Below, one piece after another: positions 43,478 through 55,189 of a stretch of 64,000 nucleotides of DNA. The notes under the pieces were generated by a model. The model was not told the DNA's origin and searched no databases. It saw only the letters and a program-made list of their open reading frames with translations. Source of the DNA: Metellina segmentata (taxonomy: Eukaryota > Arthropoda > Arachnida > Araneae > Tetragnathidae); contig OX375873.1 of assembly GCA_947359465.1 (NCBI GenBank), forward strand, positions 88,334,478 through 88,398,477. The letters are read 5' to 3'. Position numbers and translations under genes: made by a program. Position 1 is the stretch's first letter, and each line of letters begins with the position of its first letter.

Positions 43478-44104
43478 ACCCGACCAACTAACCCGATCTG
43501 TAAACCCTCATATATCAAAAAACGAATGTAGGTGGACAAACCAACTCACGACCGAATTTAAATGTATCGCAACAATTAGATCCATGACTATTTGTAACTT
43601 ATGCAAATTAATGATCTATTCTACTTTACACAGTGTCCTTCCACTTCTGTTAGTAATTGCAAACTATCCCTTGTTAATCGGGAGAAACGAATCGATTGAA
43701 AACTGTCGGGGCAGCATGCAATGGGGGATAGACACGGTGGCAAAGAAAAGCCATTCGTCAGGGGCGAGTCTCCGGGCATGTGTTCGAGAAGTGGCTTCCC
43801 GTTTAATGACTATTCGTCCAGAATACAGCCTCCTGATTGAGATAAACTTCAAATTAATGGTCCGTTATATGAGATCCCCTGCTTCGAGGCCCGAATAAAA
43901 GTGGCTTCGTGACGAGTCTCCGATTCGGCTCACATTCCAAACTAGCCCGTGACAGGAAATTGGGAGCATTGCGTGGGAAAAGGATCATTAACCAGCAGTG
44001 TTTTGTATTTAGTTTAATTTGCTAATTTTTCTGCTGCGAGTAGAGGACGGATGCTTTGTATATGGATACAATTATGAATAAGTATAAATTAGTACTCTTT
44101 GGCA
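43478..44104. other. Unassigned sequence, GC-richer at 43660-43960
   Basis: The segment 43660-43960 stands out in GC and is open on both strands for 60-100 codons (43584-43898 plus, 43664-43852 minus). Neither frame has a recognisable motif. It could be conserved non-coding DNA or an unidentified exon. Confidence 0.4.
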
Positions 44105-44375
44105 GATACGTAGGTAGTTGAATTAGAGTCGACGGGAACACAACGAGCTGCTGGCGAGGGTCTGGGATCAACCTTAAAGTTTGAGGTCCGTGAACAACAC
44201 TTCGTAATTATGAACCACGATGATGAAGTCAACATCTGAACTGTCACCCACTCTCCAAACTTCCACACCATGCCATCTTGAGGATATTTTAGGCCTAACA
44301 TATTTAACGTGCACCAGCTCCCCGCTTACGACGCTCTTTGGTTGGATCGAGTTTTAAACTCTCGTAATTTGCAAG
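44105..44375 (-). mobile_element. SINE, minus strand, nearly full body
   Basis: On the minus strand it starts with GAGAGTTTAAAACTCGATCC (decayed B-box region) and CAACCAAAGAGCGTCGTAAG. It continues CGGGGAGCTGGTGCACGTTA, GTGTGGAAGTTTGGAGAGTG and TGTTGACTTCATCATCGTGG, and ends GTTGTGTTCCCGTCGACTCT / AATTCAACTAC. The 3' end matches the other tails. Confidence 0.75.
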
Positions 44376-44599
44376 GAATTAGGTCAATGGGCCATTTTGA
44401 AATTTTTTTGTTACAGCGGATTTTAGTGGTATGTATGTTTTTTAATGCTTTACAAAGTTTTTGTTCCTACAAAATGTATTACCAAGAGGACATTGGCCAA
44501 GAGGACATTTTCTATTATAACCTTAAAGTGATTGGTAAACTTAAAATAAACCATTTTGGACATTCGTATTTTTTGTAGCAAGGTTCAGATATATAGTGT

Positions 44600-44990
44600 A
44601 GCATAGTCATAAAGACTCCTAATTGTATCAATTATTAAACTCTATCTTCTATCTCAATTATTTACCTTTTTCACAGTGCAATGCCACTACCTTTAACTTT
44701 CTTCCTACATTTTTTTAGTCTACAATCAAATAATTCCTTATTAATTCTGATGTGGAGGTTCGCAGTTCTCTGCAAGGTACTCCGTAATTGATACGTCCGT
44801 TCCGTTCCATAGTCATAAACAAGCATACTGTTCCTTTTATGAGGGCTGAGTATGTGTTCATGAAGTTTCCACCAGTCTACTGAGGTCATGAACTCGGGTC
44901 AGAAAACCACTCCCTCTCGGTTGTACCGGATATAACTAACAGGACAGTCAGCATTTGGACTCCGTCTGATGGAGAGGTCTCCTTCGTGTT
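44600..44990 (+). repeat. Dispersed repeat (family C, copy 2)
   Basis: The first half matches 49790-49985 (AGGTACTCCGTAATTGATAC, GTCCGTTCCGTTCCATA). The second half matches 34790-34985 (GGTCATGAACTCGGGTC, GACTCCGTCTG). This copy therefore links the other two into one family of at least 390 bp. No coding frame and no clear termini. Confidence 0.55.
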
Positions 44991-45128
44991 CAATTTTTTA
45001 TACTCTTTTAGAATTTGAAATCAAACGGAGCGGGAGAGGTAAAAGCAAGCCTCCATATCAAAAGAACTAAACAGTTAGACATTGCCAAAATTAAATGCAT
45101 CCTTGGAACATAATTTCTTAGCCTTTTT

Positions 45129-45337
45129 CCCTTCTGGTGGTTGTCTCCACGATGTATCTCCTCATTAAAAAAAATGGTCATAATTGTATGGACGAGATAT
45201 CTCGTCATTAAAAAAATATCATATGTTGATTTTGTCATCATAAAAAATCGAGAGTATCTTGATAACGAGATACCTCGTAACTATCAAAATTGGTTAGATC
45301 TTGATGGACGCGATATCTCATCCTAAACACTTGGAAA
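45129..45337 (-). mobile_element. TTAA-MITE family, copy G (inverted)
   Basis: In this orientation it starts CCCTTCTGGTGGTTGTCTCC, the reverse of the family 3' end. It ends GATGGACGCGATATCTCATC / CTAAACACTTGG, the reverse of the 5' end. The perfect palindrome GACGAGATATCTCGTC is at 45191-45206. The flanking TTAA sites are decayed. Confidence 0.75.
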
Positions 45338-46179
45338 GTTTTCAAACGTCTCTCAAAAACATTATTTGTTCACAGTCAGGAACACAGGACGCATAATAAA
45401 GAGTTTATTAAGCGTCCTGTATATGTATAAACATATCCTTAATCATGAAAAACATTTTTAAATCATTTTTAGTACTACAAACCTGTTGAAATATTGAAGG
45501 GATAAAAACTTTATTTCATCATACACGGACTAATTCGCATTTGGGATAGGGTATCTATGAGTTGGAATTATTATGTTTCCGGTAGGGGGAGATAGACTCT
45601 AAACCCATTAGAGGATCTTCTCTTATTTAGGAAGAGAATGAGACTGTTGTGGACAGAAAGGCGATATCAAAAACTATAATCTGATATTAGATACATTATT
45701 TCCCTGATGACTCCAGAGAGAAGGAATTTAGCTTTAATAGGAATACAAAGTAGCATCTGTCATTGCTCTTTTTTTCTGTGCCACTTGTATATTTTCTTTG
45801 TGACATCTTCAATAATTTACTAGACACCACCACATCTAATTAATCGAAAAGACTTTGCAGTAGGACATAAAGCAAAGAGACACAAAATTAGTAATAAAAT
45901 GTGCAATAAATATCATGAACCTATGAAAAAGTAGTGGGAAGGAAACTAATGCTAACATGTTCTTAAGTGAAAATTAAGAGTCAGTATAAATCGGAGCCTT
46001 CTGTAATTGTACATTGTGATAAAGAAGAGAATTTACCAATTTTCCTTTGAATGCTCAAGATTAGGAGTGGAAAATAGAAACATACAAGGGAACACAGCAT
46101 TATCCAAGGTTCCCAAAACACACAACCACAATAGGATCATACGTCTCAAACTCATACAGGCACTAACACACATAGCGAA
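45338..46179. other. Unassigned AT-rich sequence
   Basis: No gene or repeat recognised. Confidence 0.4.
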
Positions 46180-46480
46180 ACACAGATCACGCCAAATACA
46201 AAAGAATACGGAACCCAGCATACGGACACAGATCACACAGAGAAATACACAACACGCACAGGGAAACACAGAATACACAGAGAATACAGAGCCCAACGAA
46301 CGAACAAAGAGCACACAGAGAAGTACACAACACGCACAGGGGAACACAGAATACACAGAGAATACACACCACACAGAAGAATACACGACACACTCAGGGG
46401 TACACATAACACTCAGAGGAACGCTAACGATTAACAAGAGAAGTTTAAAGAAATACTGAACCCATATAGAGGAACACACA
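46180..46480 (+). repeat. A/C-rich degenerate minisatellite
   Basis: The segments CACACAGAGAAATACACAAC and CACACAGAGAAGTACACAAC start 78 bp apart, and a shorter CACACAGAAGAATACACGAC unit follows 58 bp later. Each contains CACGCACAGG or CACACTCAGG and ACACAGAATACACAGAGAAT or part of it. Long open frames on both strands follow from its lack of T or A-rich stops and are not gene evidence. Confidence 0.75.
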
Positions 46481-46974
46481 ACACCCATAGGACAAAGAAT
46501 ATCAAATACAGTGCAAATATCTAGTCATTTTTCTCTGGTTTAATTACCACTTTAGACACAAACATGAAATTTTTTAAATTGGGTTACAGTTTTTAATTTA
46601 TCTTACAGCCTCAAAAATCTTTCAAAGGGCTATTCGTTCTCAAAGCGAAAACGTCCTAAGACATATTTCTTCTACTAGTTTGTGTACGATTCATACGTAT
46701 CCAAACAACTATTATAATCGGTAATAGGAACCAATATTCATTGGACAAGATCATTGACAATCCTTCAAAGGTCCAAATAGTAACTCTCTGCCCACTGAGA
46801 TGCTTTCGGTAGTAAATTACGTCATCACTGACACCGGAAGTAGCCCGGGGCTCTTCAGTTCCAATTTCAACTGAGTCCGATTATGCTATACAAGCTCTTG
46901 TCACTAGCATATATAGTTCGCAAGCAAGACGTGTAACAGCTATATATTTGTCTAGTAATAGGATTCTGTAGGCC
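46481..46974. other. Unassigned sequence
   Basis: No gene or repeat recognised. Confidence 0.4.
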
Positions 46975-47255
46975 TGTTGATAGAATCCTGGATTAGCAAT
47001 CGGAGTACGTGTATACCAAGTCGTGTAAGTGGGTGCTTGTGCATTTTAAATCTGCGTAACCTGAAATGTTTGTCGTGGTGTGGACATTTAAGGATTAGGG
47101 TAGTTTCAGCCCAGGTGTTTACCTCGTCATCTGACCGTGGTTTAAAGTTACGAGATATTGTCCTTTGATCTTTCCAATCGGGATTGGATCCTGACCCCCA
47201 TCAATATCCTAATGTGTTGCTGCAGTGTGACTTTTAATTCAACTACTAAGTATTA
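46975..47255 (+). mobile_element. tRNA-headed SINE, body and 3' tail
   Basis: It has GGGTGCTTGTGCATTTTAAA, CCTGAAATGTTTGTCGTGGT, CCTCGTCATCTGACCGTGG, TTTAAAGTTACGAGATATTG, TTTCCAATCGGGATTGGATC and the tail ATGTGTTGCTGCAGTGTGAC / TTTTAATTCAACTAC. The head upstream of 47000 is degraded. This is among the best copies for the 3' half. Confidence 0.8.
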
Positions 47256-48373
47256 ATTACGTCGTTTTTCAGCCAAATTAAAATAGCAATCTTAAACTGA
47301 CACGTAGTTTCCTTGATTCGACATTCACCAGGACTTTAAATAAATTCGAATTAATAATGCTTCCGTGAAAGTATATATGTACAGATCAATTTGGTTTTGC
47401 ATTTGCATATAAAACTGTGACATTTGTTCACAATTTTAATTCAATTTAAGTTGAATTCTTAATGCATAGTACCAAAATGCATTAGCAAGTATAAAAATAT
47501 ATTTGCTGATAAAAACTATAGGGAAAAATGCATCTAGAGTAAGCAAAATTACATTTGCATTACATTGCATAGGTTCGTAGAGCTAAAAATTAGTCAACTA
47601 AAACGTTCTTGTATACACCAAAACTATTAAAAATTTATGTTTCGTATGGTAGATATTTAATAACTACGAAATTTTCATTTTATCTTTCTTATTATTGGTC
47701 ATTAGAACAAACGATATAAGAACTTTCAATGAACCAAACCTTTTATTTAGTAAAATTCAGGCACTTAAAACACGTAACCAAATATAAATGTTCATATACT
47801 ACGCTTGAGTAAAAAGTTAAATTAAACTCGAATTATGGCCAGGAAAATTACATAATAAAAATATCGAAGTGAATTCTTGAATTTTATTTATCAAAAATTA
47901 TTCAGTTCATTTCATTGTTTAGATTTGCTGGTAATGAAAGTTCGTTCTGCGACTCATATTCTTACCGCGCATTTCAAAGAATAATGTTAACTTCCCAGAC
48001 GGCATCCAACTTTCAAACTCTATGAATTCTTAAAAAGCAATCTGCAAAATAAACTGAAGAGTTACATGCATGGTTTTGTTTCTTTTCCCTTCATAAAAAA
48101 TGTGGAGTCGCCTCGAGTTTTCGGTTGATTTATGAAACGTAGAGAAATTGGAGATAAAAATAAACCATGACATTTTCTCAAAAGGCAACTTAGACCTTTT
48201 GTAACACAAATGTTAAAATAAATATTTTATTTCTTTCCTATTTCTTGTGGATAAAAGCATTTTCAAGAATCTCGAAGATTTTTTTTTTCTCGTTGCAAGT
48301 AAAATTGCAATACCACAAGGAGATAAGAGCTAAATTTAAAGCATGGATAGAAGAAGTGAGAGATGAAAATGAT
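47256..48373. other. Unassigned AT-rich sequence
   Basis: No gene or repeat recognised. Confidence 0.4.
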
Positions 48374-48596
48374 CGACCTTTGGATTGGGTTCGAACAGAT
48401 CTCTCGTCCATCAAGGTCCGACCAATTTTAAAAAAGACAAGATATTTTCATCGACATGATATACACATCAAGATATTACCGATTTTTGATGATGACGAGA
48501 TCAATATCTGGTCGTCTTTCTTCTAATAGCGAGATAGCTCTTCAATCAAGATCTTGCCAATTTTTGCAACCTCGTTGAGACGACCGCCACGAGATT
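48374..48596 (+). mobile_element. TTAA-MITE family, copy H
   Basis: Family segments in order: TCTCTCGTCCATCAAGGTCC, CATCAAGATATTACCGATTT, GATGACGAGATCAATATCTG, CTAATAGCGAGATAGCTCTT, and the end GAGACGACCGCCACGAGAT before TTAA at 48597-48600. The left end is decayed. The 93-codon open frame across it (48245-48526) is accidental. Confidence 0.7.
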
Positions 48597-48670
48597 TTAA
48601 ATATTGTCTGTATGTCTACTGCTTGGACTTTAAAATTGGCTCTATATGAATAGAAGTGAATAGACTTTAA

Positions 48671-48842
48671 CCAAGCAAGTACTTTCCAGGAAATATCTCG
48701 TCTATCAAGAATTGATCAGTTTTGCTATCGATGAATTATCTCGTCCTCAAGGTATTGCTGAAATTTTTATCATGAGGAGATCTAGATCTGATCAATTTTC
48801 TTTTAATGCCGAACTAACTCTTTGATGCAACCACAAAGAGGG
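48671..48842 (+). mobile_element. TTAA-MITE family, copy I
   Basis: Flanks are TTAA at 48667-48670 and 48843-48846. The right end is GATGCAACCACAAAGAGGG. The inside has AATATCTCGTCTATCAAGAA and CATGAGGAGATCTAGATCTG. Both target sites are intact although the palindromes are decayed. Confidence 0.8.
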
Positions 48843-49052
48843 TTAAAGCACATAGTTGATCCCATTTTATGCTACAGTAACTTCCCCGTGAAGTATAAAA
48901 GAAGAACGAAAAAACAGCCGAGGTTAAAGAAGTGGAACTGTGTTTGGGGATCATGAAGGACAACCCATTGAAGACTAATGAGTAGATTCCTCATATACAT
49001 GACCACTAGGAGAGTTGAAATTGTGTATGTATGTCTAATGGTTAGACTTTAA

Positions 49053-49580
49053 CCCTTCAAGAGGTTTTGATGAGATTACTCGTCCATCCAGAATCGACCT
49101 GTTTGGCTAATTACGAGTTATCTTGTCACCAAGATATTGCCTAATTTATTATGATGGTATCAAAATCTGGTCCGTTTTATTATAATAACGAGATTTCTTG
49201 TCCATCCAAATCTGATCAGTTTTGCTTGTGACGAGAAAATTTCCTCCCAAGCGGTATAGTGGATAAAGCACTTTGCTCCCACGCTTTGGGTTCGTGGTTC
49301 GATTCCCGACTACTGCCCTAGGGCTGGTTGTATGTGATGTCCAAAGAAGAAGTCAGACTCCCGCCCAAGTGGTTCCTCACCAAAAAAGTGGATAGCTGCA
49401 CCCCCTATGTCTTTACCAGTGATCAATTTGTGTGTTTGTAAAATAAAAACTGTATTCTTCTTCTGTGTCTGTCCTACTTCAGATCATTGGGCCTGATTTC
49501 GTGTTTCACAGTTCAGGAGACACACGTCAACAACAACAAAACAACAACGAGAAAATTAGTTGAGATAATTGACAGGAGGT
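49053..49580 (+). mobile_element. TTAA-MITE family, copy J, split by a SINE
   Basis: TTAA at 49049-49052 precedes CCCTTCAAGAGGTTTTGATG. The element reads on to GACGAGAAAATT at 49230-49241, is interrupted by a SINE, and resumes after a second ACGAGAAAATT (49547-49557) with AGTTGAGATAATTGACAGGA / GG and a decayed TTAC. Removing the SINE and one duplicate restores a normal-length member of about 212 bp. Confidence 0.85.
49242..49546 (+). mobile_element. tRNA-derived SINE with (CAA)n tail
   Basis: It has an 11-bp target duplication ACGAGAAAATT at 49231-49241 and 49547-49557. The head has a Pol III A-box (TAGTGGATAAAGC) and B-box (GGTTCGATTCC). The body is unlike the other SINEs here (GGGCTGGTTGTATGTGATGT). 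The tail CAACAACAACAAAACAACAA resembles the tail of the LINE at 61858. This is a second, independent SINE family, apparently young given the perfect duplication. Confidence 0.9.
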
Positions 49581-49789
49581 TTACAAGCGCAGCGGTAACC
49601 ACATTTTAGTAACTTTCTTTTGAAGTATAAAACAAGAAACTGTTGGGAAACTGTTTTTGCTCACAAACGATACCCACATCGAACACCCGGCCTCCATGTT
49701 ATAAGACTTGTACTAACCAAATCCATACTATAGGTACATCGTATGAGGTGGTCGTTTGCTTCTTGTGCACCTTTGGAAAGTGAATTTAA

Positions 49790-49985
49790 TTCCTGATTGT
49801 GTCAATTACTATAATTTTTTTATTTTCTCGTATTTATGTTCTTTTTGCAGGGCTTTAAGACACCTCCTAACTTCCCTCTTTTTTAAACCTTTAGGAAATT
49901 TTTAATTATTTTAATAATTATTATGACTTGACGGGGTAGAATTGTTAATAGTTAGGTACTCCTTAATTGATATTTCCGTTCCTTT
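49790..49985 (+). repeat. Dispersed repeat (family C, copy 3)
   Basis: It shares TTGTGTCAATTACT and AGGTACTCCTTAATTGATAT / TTCCGTTCCTTTCCATA with 44610-44810. It is followed by a degraded SINE tail in minus orientation (GTTAAATTTACGTCGCACCG). Confidence 0.5.
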
Positions 49986-50109
49986 CCATACTAGAGATAG
50001 GGATATAGTTAAATTTACGTCGCACCGAAGTACGACAGCGGCTATTGCCGACCCTCCAAACTAGAAAGTTTCAGATTTTGATCAAAGAGGTAGATTAACC
50101 TACCAAGAT

Positions 50110-50214
50110 AATGATGCTCGTGTTGGGCGGAATGTGATCACTACAGTGATGAGAATCTGGCGTCAGTGGGAAGTGAAACGAACTTACCGACGCGTAGGAC
50201 GTGAGGGATTGTAA
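50110..50214 (+). pseudogene. Tc1-like HTH fragment
   Basis: A 34-codon frame ending at TAA 50212 reads ARVGRNVITTVMRIWRQWEV then KRTYRRVGREGL. This matches the recognition helices of a Tc1 first HTH (RxGRxxxTVxRIWxQW) and the following basic segment. No catalytic domain or TIR was found nearby; sequence to about 50330 may be decayed element. Confidence 0.6.
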
Positions 50215-50330
50215 TGGCCCTGCCACACAAACGAACGGAAGAATAGACTTCTCCTGTCGACGCCGTAGGCGGACTTCGACACATCATGGAGTGGACTAAT
50301 CAAAATAAATGTCCGTCTGCGGATTTCTAT

Positions 50331-52034
50331 CTCCTATATTAGCTTTTGGGGCATGCAGTACCATACTGGATATTATTTTTTTACTTTTAAAAGAAAAGTC
50401 GTCAGATTTTAATAAATCTATTGAATTATACAGATAATGCCAGATTAGATAGTTCGAGGTTTAATGAGACTGAATTTTGGGTGCGGTCATTTTTCTTTGG
50501 AGAGAAGGTTTAAAATGATAAGTGAGAGAGAGAAAAGGCTTGTAGGTACATTATGAAGAAGACAATTTTAACGGGACTTCACGAATATTACATGTGTTGC
50601 AACCGAGGTAATGAAATATTTTTATTAGTAGTCTATGCTTTCTTTTCGCATTATTCGCACTCTAAGCTATAAAATTAGCATTATTTGGTGCTTTTGAAGT
50701 TCATTTAGAAGTGAAGAGACAGTTCACTTTCATGTGAATTGCTGAGCCAATTCCACCACATACGCAGTTATGACTTGGTTTAATGTTAAATCTATTTAGA
50801 TAAGATGGGAAGGGTTCATAATTAGTGTAGAACTGGGTTAATTTATGGTGACAAAATTTAAATTTGTATTTTAAAAGAACTGGAAACCTGTTATTTGTAT
50901 ATTTAAGGAACTGGAAAAAGTTTCTTCAATTACTTGGGTCTTCTCATTCAGTTTACCATTGGGAACTAACAAGATGATTCTTGTCATTTAAAGAGCACTT
51001 TTGAGAGCGTGATGTTTTTTGTTGCTAGTTTGACCGTTTTGCCAGCTACTTTATTTCCAGTGTGTGCTTTTGACCCTGTCCAAGTGTAGTTTTATAGGGT
51101 GGTGCATGGCTCTTAGATATCATACAGTTCTTTGGAAGTTAAGTTAGGTTCAACAGATTTATAGAATCGCTGTGAAACGCCACATTTAGATAGAATGTAG
51201 GTACAGTACCTAGTATTCACCGTTAAATATGCTTCCACAGTAATGAGAACAAGGTATGTGATCAACCACTGATTTGATTAAAATATCTTTGAAACAGAGC
51301 ATAGGTATACTGTTCTATGCCATACACCAACACCGGATCACCAGTGAACAGTATTAATCCATATTTCTAGTAAGCAACGTTGCTCATCTACCAATTTCTC
51401 TCCCACCCGCTTTGAGGCATGTACTTTTACCATGTACTTTTTTTTATTTAAGACCTTATGACTTCGATTCGATTTCTAAAAGGATGAAAAAATTTTTAGC
51501 GACATTCTTCAGACAGTCTTCACGTAATCGACTGTTCTATACAATGAACGGTCAAACATGATCTGCCCAAGGCATCTTACGACCTCCACATGACGAGTAA
51601 AACTGATGTTGTACTACTCTGGTGATACCATCAAAAAAACAGTACATTTGAAACGTGTATGATTTGACCTGTTACAACTATTTAGATACCACACTATGAA
51701 ATCCAAGATTCGTGTATGCCTTATACGAATGCTTTATTTAGCAATTAATTCCGAAATTTCTACTGAACGCATTCATCATACTCACTACTTTCATTATTTC
51801 ATGTAATCATTAACTAGCTCTTCCCAATATTACACGAACCAGACCAATTTTTTCCTGAAGTGAGCTTACAAACACAGACTAGTTGGCTTTTACAAATTGC
51901 AATCCTTTCAAATTTTCAACCTATTTTTCTGTATCTTGGAAGAAAAAAGGTCAGAGTCCATTTTGAGGGTTTAAAATAGCAGATGATTTAACAATTGTTA
52001 TTTTTTAACACAATTTGAAAAATATCTTTTCTAA
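50331..52034. other. Unassigned AT-rich sequence
   Basis: No gene or repeat recognised. Confidence 0.4.
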
Positions 52035-53549
52035 TCTCTCTATATTAAAAAAAAGTTACCGCCGCCGCCGCAGGATTGAAAACTGTGTTGTTTTGCTCGA
52101 TTCTTAGACGATTTCCCGAGAAAGTACTGATCGGAAAAAAACGAAATTAACATGGTTTGTTCTTCATCGTATTCCCTGGACAGTTACTAAGATTTTTTTT
52201 TCCGATGCGGCTATTAGTTTAGGGTTTATTAAGTGTCAAAATTCAAGAAGTGAAATTTCTTCCGCGAGTGAGCAAAACACATACAAATTTTCAGTTTTCA
52301 GCAGTGAATTTTTTTAAAAGAGTACCTCTCAACGTAAATTTTTGCAGCTTGTCGAGTTTTTTTGGAAATTTAAATTTGGTTCTTGATAATATTTTTTTGA
52401 AATTCGGGAAAAATCGGGCCATTTTTGTTACTTTTTTTAAAACAGCCGTATCTATATGTTATTACTATTAGTTTTTAATTTTTAAAACATCGCAGTATAC
52501 CTCAGAATGTACTCTTTCTTACGGTACTATTATTTTTGAAATCGTTTAATAATTTAATTGGATGCGATCAAAAGTTGGTCATACAAAATTCGGAATCTTT
52601 GGATATTTTCGCTACTTTTTGTTACAACCGTTATATCTACAGCAAAAACCATTATTTTTAAAATTTGAGAACATCATTGAATACATTACATTACAATCTT
52701 TCTTATGGTACAATTATTTTTCAAATTGGTTAATAAATAAAATCGATGCAATTAAAAGTTGGTCATACAATTTTCGGAACTTTCAGATCGTAATTTCCTA
52801 TACAAAACTAAAACTGTCATATCTATATCGTATTACTATTAGTTTTTAATTTTGAAAATATCGCAGTATACCTCAGAATGTACTCTTTTTTACGGTACAG
52901 TTATTTTCAAAATTGGTTTATAAATAAATACGATGCAATCAAAAGTTAGTGACACGAATTTCGTATTTTTTATTTCGCGGAGCATATAAGAGTTGTATTT
53001 TTGATTATCGGGTTTGCCAGATATCTAATTTATAGTAGCAACAATTGCCATAAAAACGATTTCTTTTTATTTGGCGAGGAAAAAGGCTCGCTTTTGTCGC
53101 TCTGTTCTCAGACGGTTTACCGAGAAAGAACAAAGTACAGATCGTAAAGTTTGGAGATTAACACGGTTTACTTAAAATTGTACAGGGAACAAGATGCAGA
53201 AGATTTATTACTCATGCGGCTATTAGTTTAGGGTGCATTAAGTGTTAAAGTAAAACAAAGTGAAATCACTTGCGAAAGAGGTATTGGTTTGCGAAGCAAT
53301 CCCCGAGGGTCGGCGAGCGTAAACGAGCAGGGGGCGAAGCCCTCGCTGTGACGTCATGAACCGTAAAGTGAAATCAGGATAATACAAATTATTCAGATAG
53401 TTTCACTCTGCGAAAGGAATGTTGGTTTGCGAAGCAAACCAAATGGCATATGTAAAAGGAGTGTTGGTTTGCGAAGCAAACCTAATGGGATTGCGTAGCA
53501 ATCCCTGGGGGTTGACGAGCGTAAGCGAGCATGGGGCGGAGCCCCCTAG
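52035..53549 (+). mobile_element. Complete-looking non-autonomous Helitron (1.5 kb)
   Basis: It opens TCTCTCTATATTAAAAAAAA at 52035 after A and closes GGGGCGGAGCCCC, CTAG at 53549, followed by T. Before the end there are short palindromes (GGTTTGCGAAGCAAACC twice, GGATTGCGTAGCAATCC) and GACGAGCGTAAGCGAGCA, related to the tail of the Helitron at 22012. Internally there are about three diverged 185-bp units (AAAAGTTGGTCATAC at 52570 and 52754, variant at 52941). The segment 52080-52260 recurs at 53092-53275 (GCGGCTATTAGTTTAGGGT in both). No Rep/helicase coding. Confidence 0.9.
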
Positions 53550-53967
53550 TGTTATGATAATTTCATAATGTATGGATGTATGGACAATTGAGGCTATCAG
53601 GGCAAAAGTGACCTAACCCACAAAATCCCGAAAATTTTATTATTACCTTTTATTACGACCTTTTACTTTTTTTTAATGCATTGGTTCAAGTCTTCTTAAA
53701 TTTACAAAATAACATATTATTAATCTCTGATATATAGATTTTCAGAATCTCAAATCATATTGTAGATAAATAAAAATATATAAAAAATGTGAGCAAGAAA
53801 ATCAAGTTTTTCTCCATTATGCTGGTGGATAAAGCCAATCTGATTGGACTGAATTGTACTAACTACTACTTTTCTAGTCATTATCTTGAAGTAATTCGTG
53901 GACATAACTAAAAATCAAGAAATTTGGACATTGGTCTTTCTTCTACCATGGTACAAATTTATTTTAA
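53550..53967. other. Unassigned AT-rich sequence
   Basis: No gene or repeat recognised; a TTAA at 53964-53967 borders the next MITE fragment. Confidence 0.4.
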
Positions 53968-54095
53968 CCATCCTCGGGATTATATCGATGAGGTATATCG
54001 CCATTTGCAGATCTTTATAAATGAGATATCACGTCATTGGAAAAAATTGACCAGATTTGATCTTGTCAACATCATAAAAATTGGCAACGTCTTTA
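53968..54095 (-). mobile_element. TTAA-MITE family, copy K (fragment, inverted)
   Basis: After TTAA at 53964-53967 it reads CCATCCTCGGGATTATATCG / ATGAGGTATATCG, the reverse of the family 3' end. It continues AATGAGATATCACGTCATTG, TTGACCAGATTTGATCTTGT and CATAAAAATTGGCAACGTC. The far terminus is missing. Confidence 0.6.
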
Positions 54096-55189
54096 TGAAC
54101 GTCTAAACTTGTTATAAGGATAAAAATTTGTAACTTATCAAGTACTGGATTGCATAAAAATATCGATTCTTGAAATTTTACTGCAAAATTCGAGCTAAGC
54201 CAATCTTCTGTTCACAAATCAAAAGTTACTATAAAATATTCTTTGCATATCTCGAAGCGAATTCGACGGTTGAGTGTTCATCAATACTTCATTAACTTTT
54301 GGAGGTTTTTAAAGAATTTTAAACGTGTGCTCTATGGACTAATTTATCGACTTGTTGTATTGATTAGATCTGTCTTTTCACAAATCTGAAATTAGTTCCA
54401 AGACATGCGAGAAGATTATCTTAGCTAGTGTAAGTAGTAACTATCATTAAGTTCATTATATGCGGACACACTCTCCAATAATTATAGCAGTAACCCTTTA
54501 TAATAACCCAAGACCTTTGAAAAATTAAAAAGATCTGTCATTATTTATTCCAGAAACTTTCTTTTATTGTTATGTATACGTGTTGTCTTACACATTCTTC
54601 GACACTTCTAAAGTGATATTTCATAAGCAACATCTGAAGGAATAAGCTTTTTAAATAAAAATAAAACCATGGCTAGCGGACTGTATCGAAATATTGATTC
54701 AAATTTCGATAACTCTCTGGGGTTCAAGCTATTTGTTCCTGTCACTAACTAGCCAAAGTACACGGAATGGAAAGCGTTAAAGCGTAGAAGTGTAATTAAA
54801 TCATGAATAAACTTAAATTATTTTGGAAAAAGATTTGCATTTGATTTTTTTTCCTCTAACAAAACAGATTTTTATCGAAGTTTCCATTATCACATCGATC
54901 AATCTCATTTCCATTATGAATAATATTAGATGCAGATTCACAAAGAGAACACGCAGTCTCGTAAATTTAAAAACAATAGACCCGGTATGGTTTTACAGTA
55001 TAGATTTCCTATTTGCTTACTATGCATTATTTATTACTTATGTATCTTACTTAATTTAATTGTCTGAGATAGGAATACGAGTTGAAAAATTTGAATGAAG
55101 ATAGTTGTATTTTTAGTATAACTTTTACAATAAACACATGTTTTCTTAATTGTTTATTATTTTATTTTGAAATATAACCAATGAATTTC
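54096..55189. other. Unassigned AT-rich sequence
   Basis: No gene or repeat recognised. A 78-codon open frame at 54823-55059 is unidentified. Confidence 0.4.

Noticed and set aside
46007..46488. 150-codon open frames on both strands as genes
   Set aside because: They lie in an A/C-rich minisatellite; the openness follows from composition, and the products are low-complexity.
48245..48526. 93-codon open frame as a gene
   Set aside because: Its second half is a TTAA-MITE copy.
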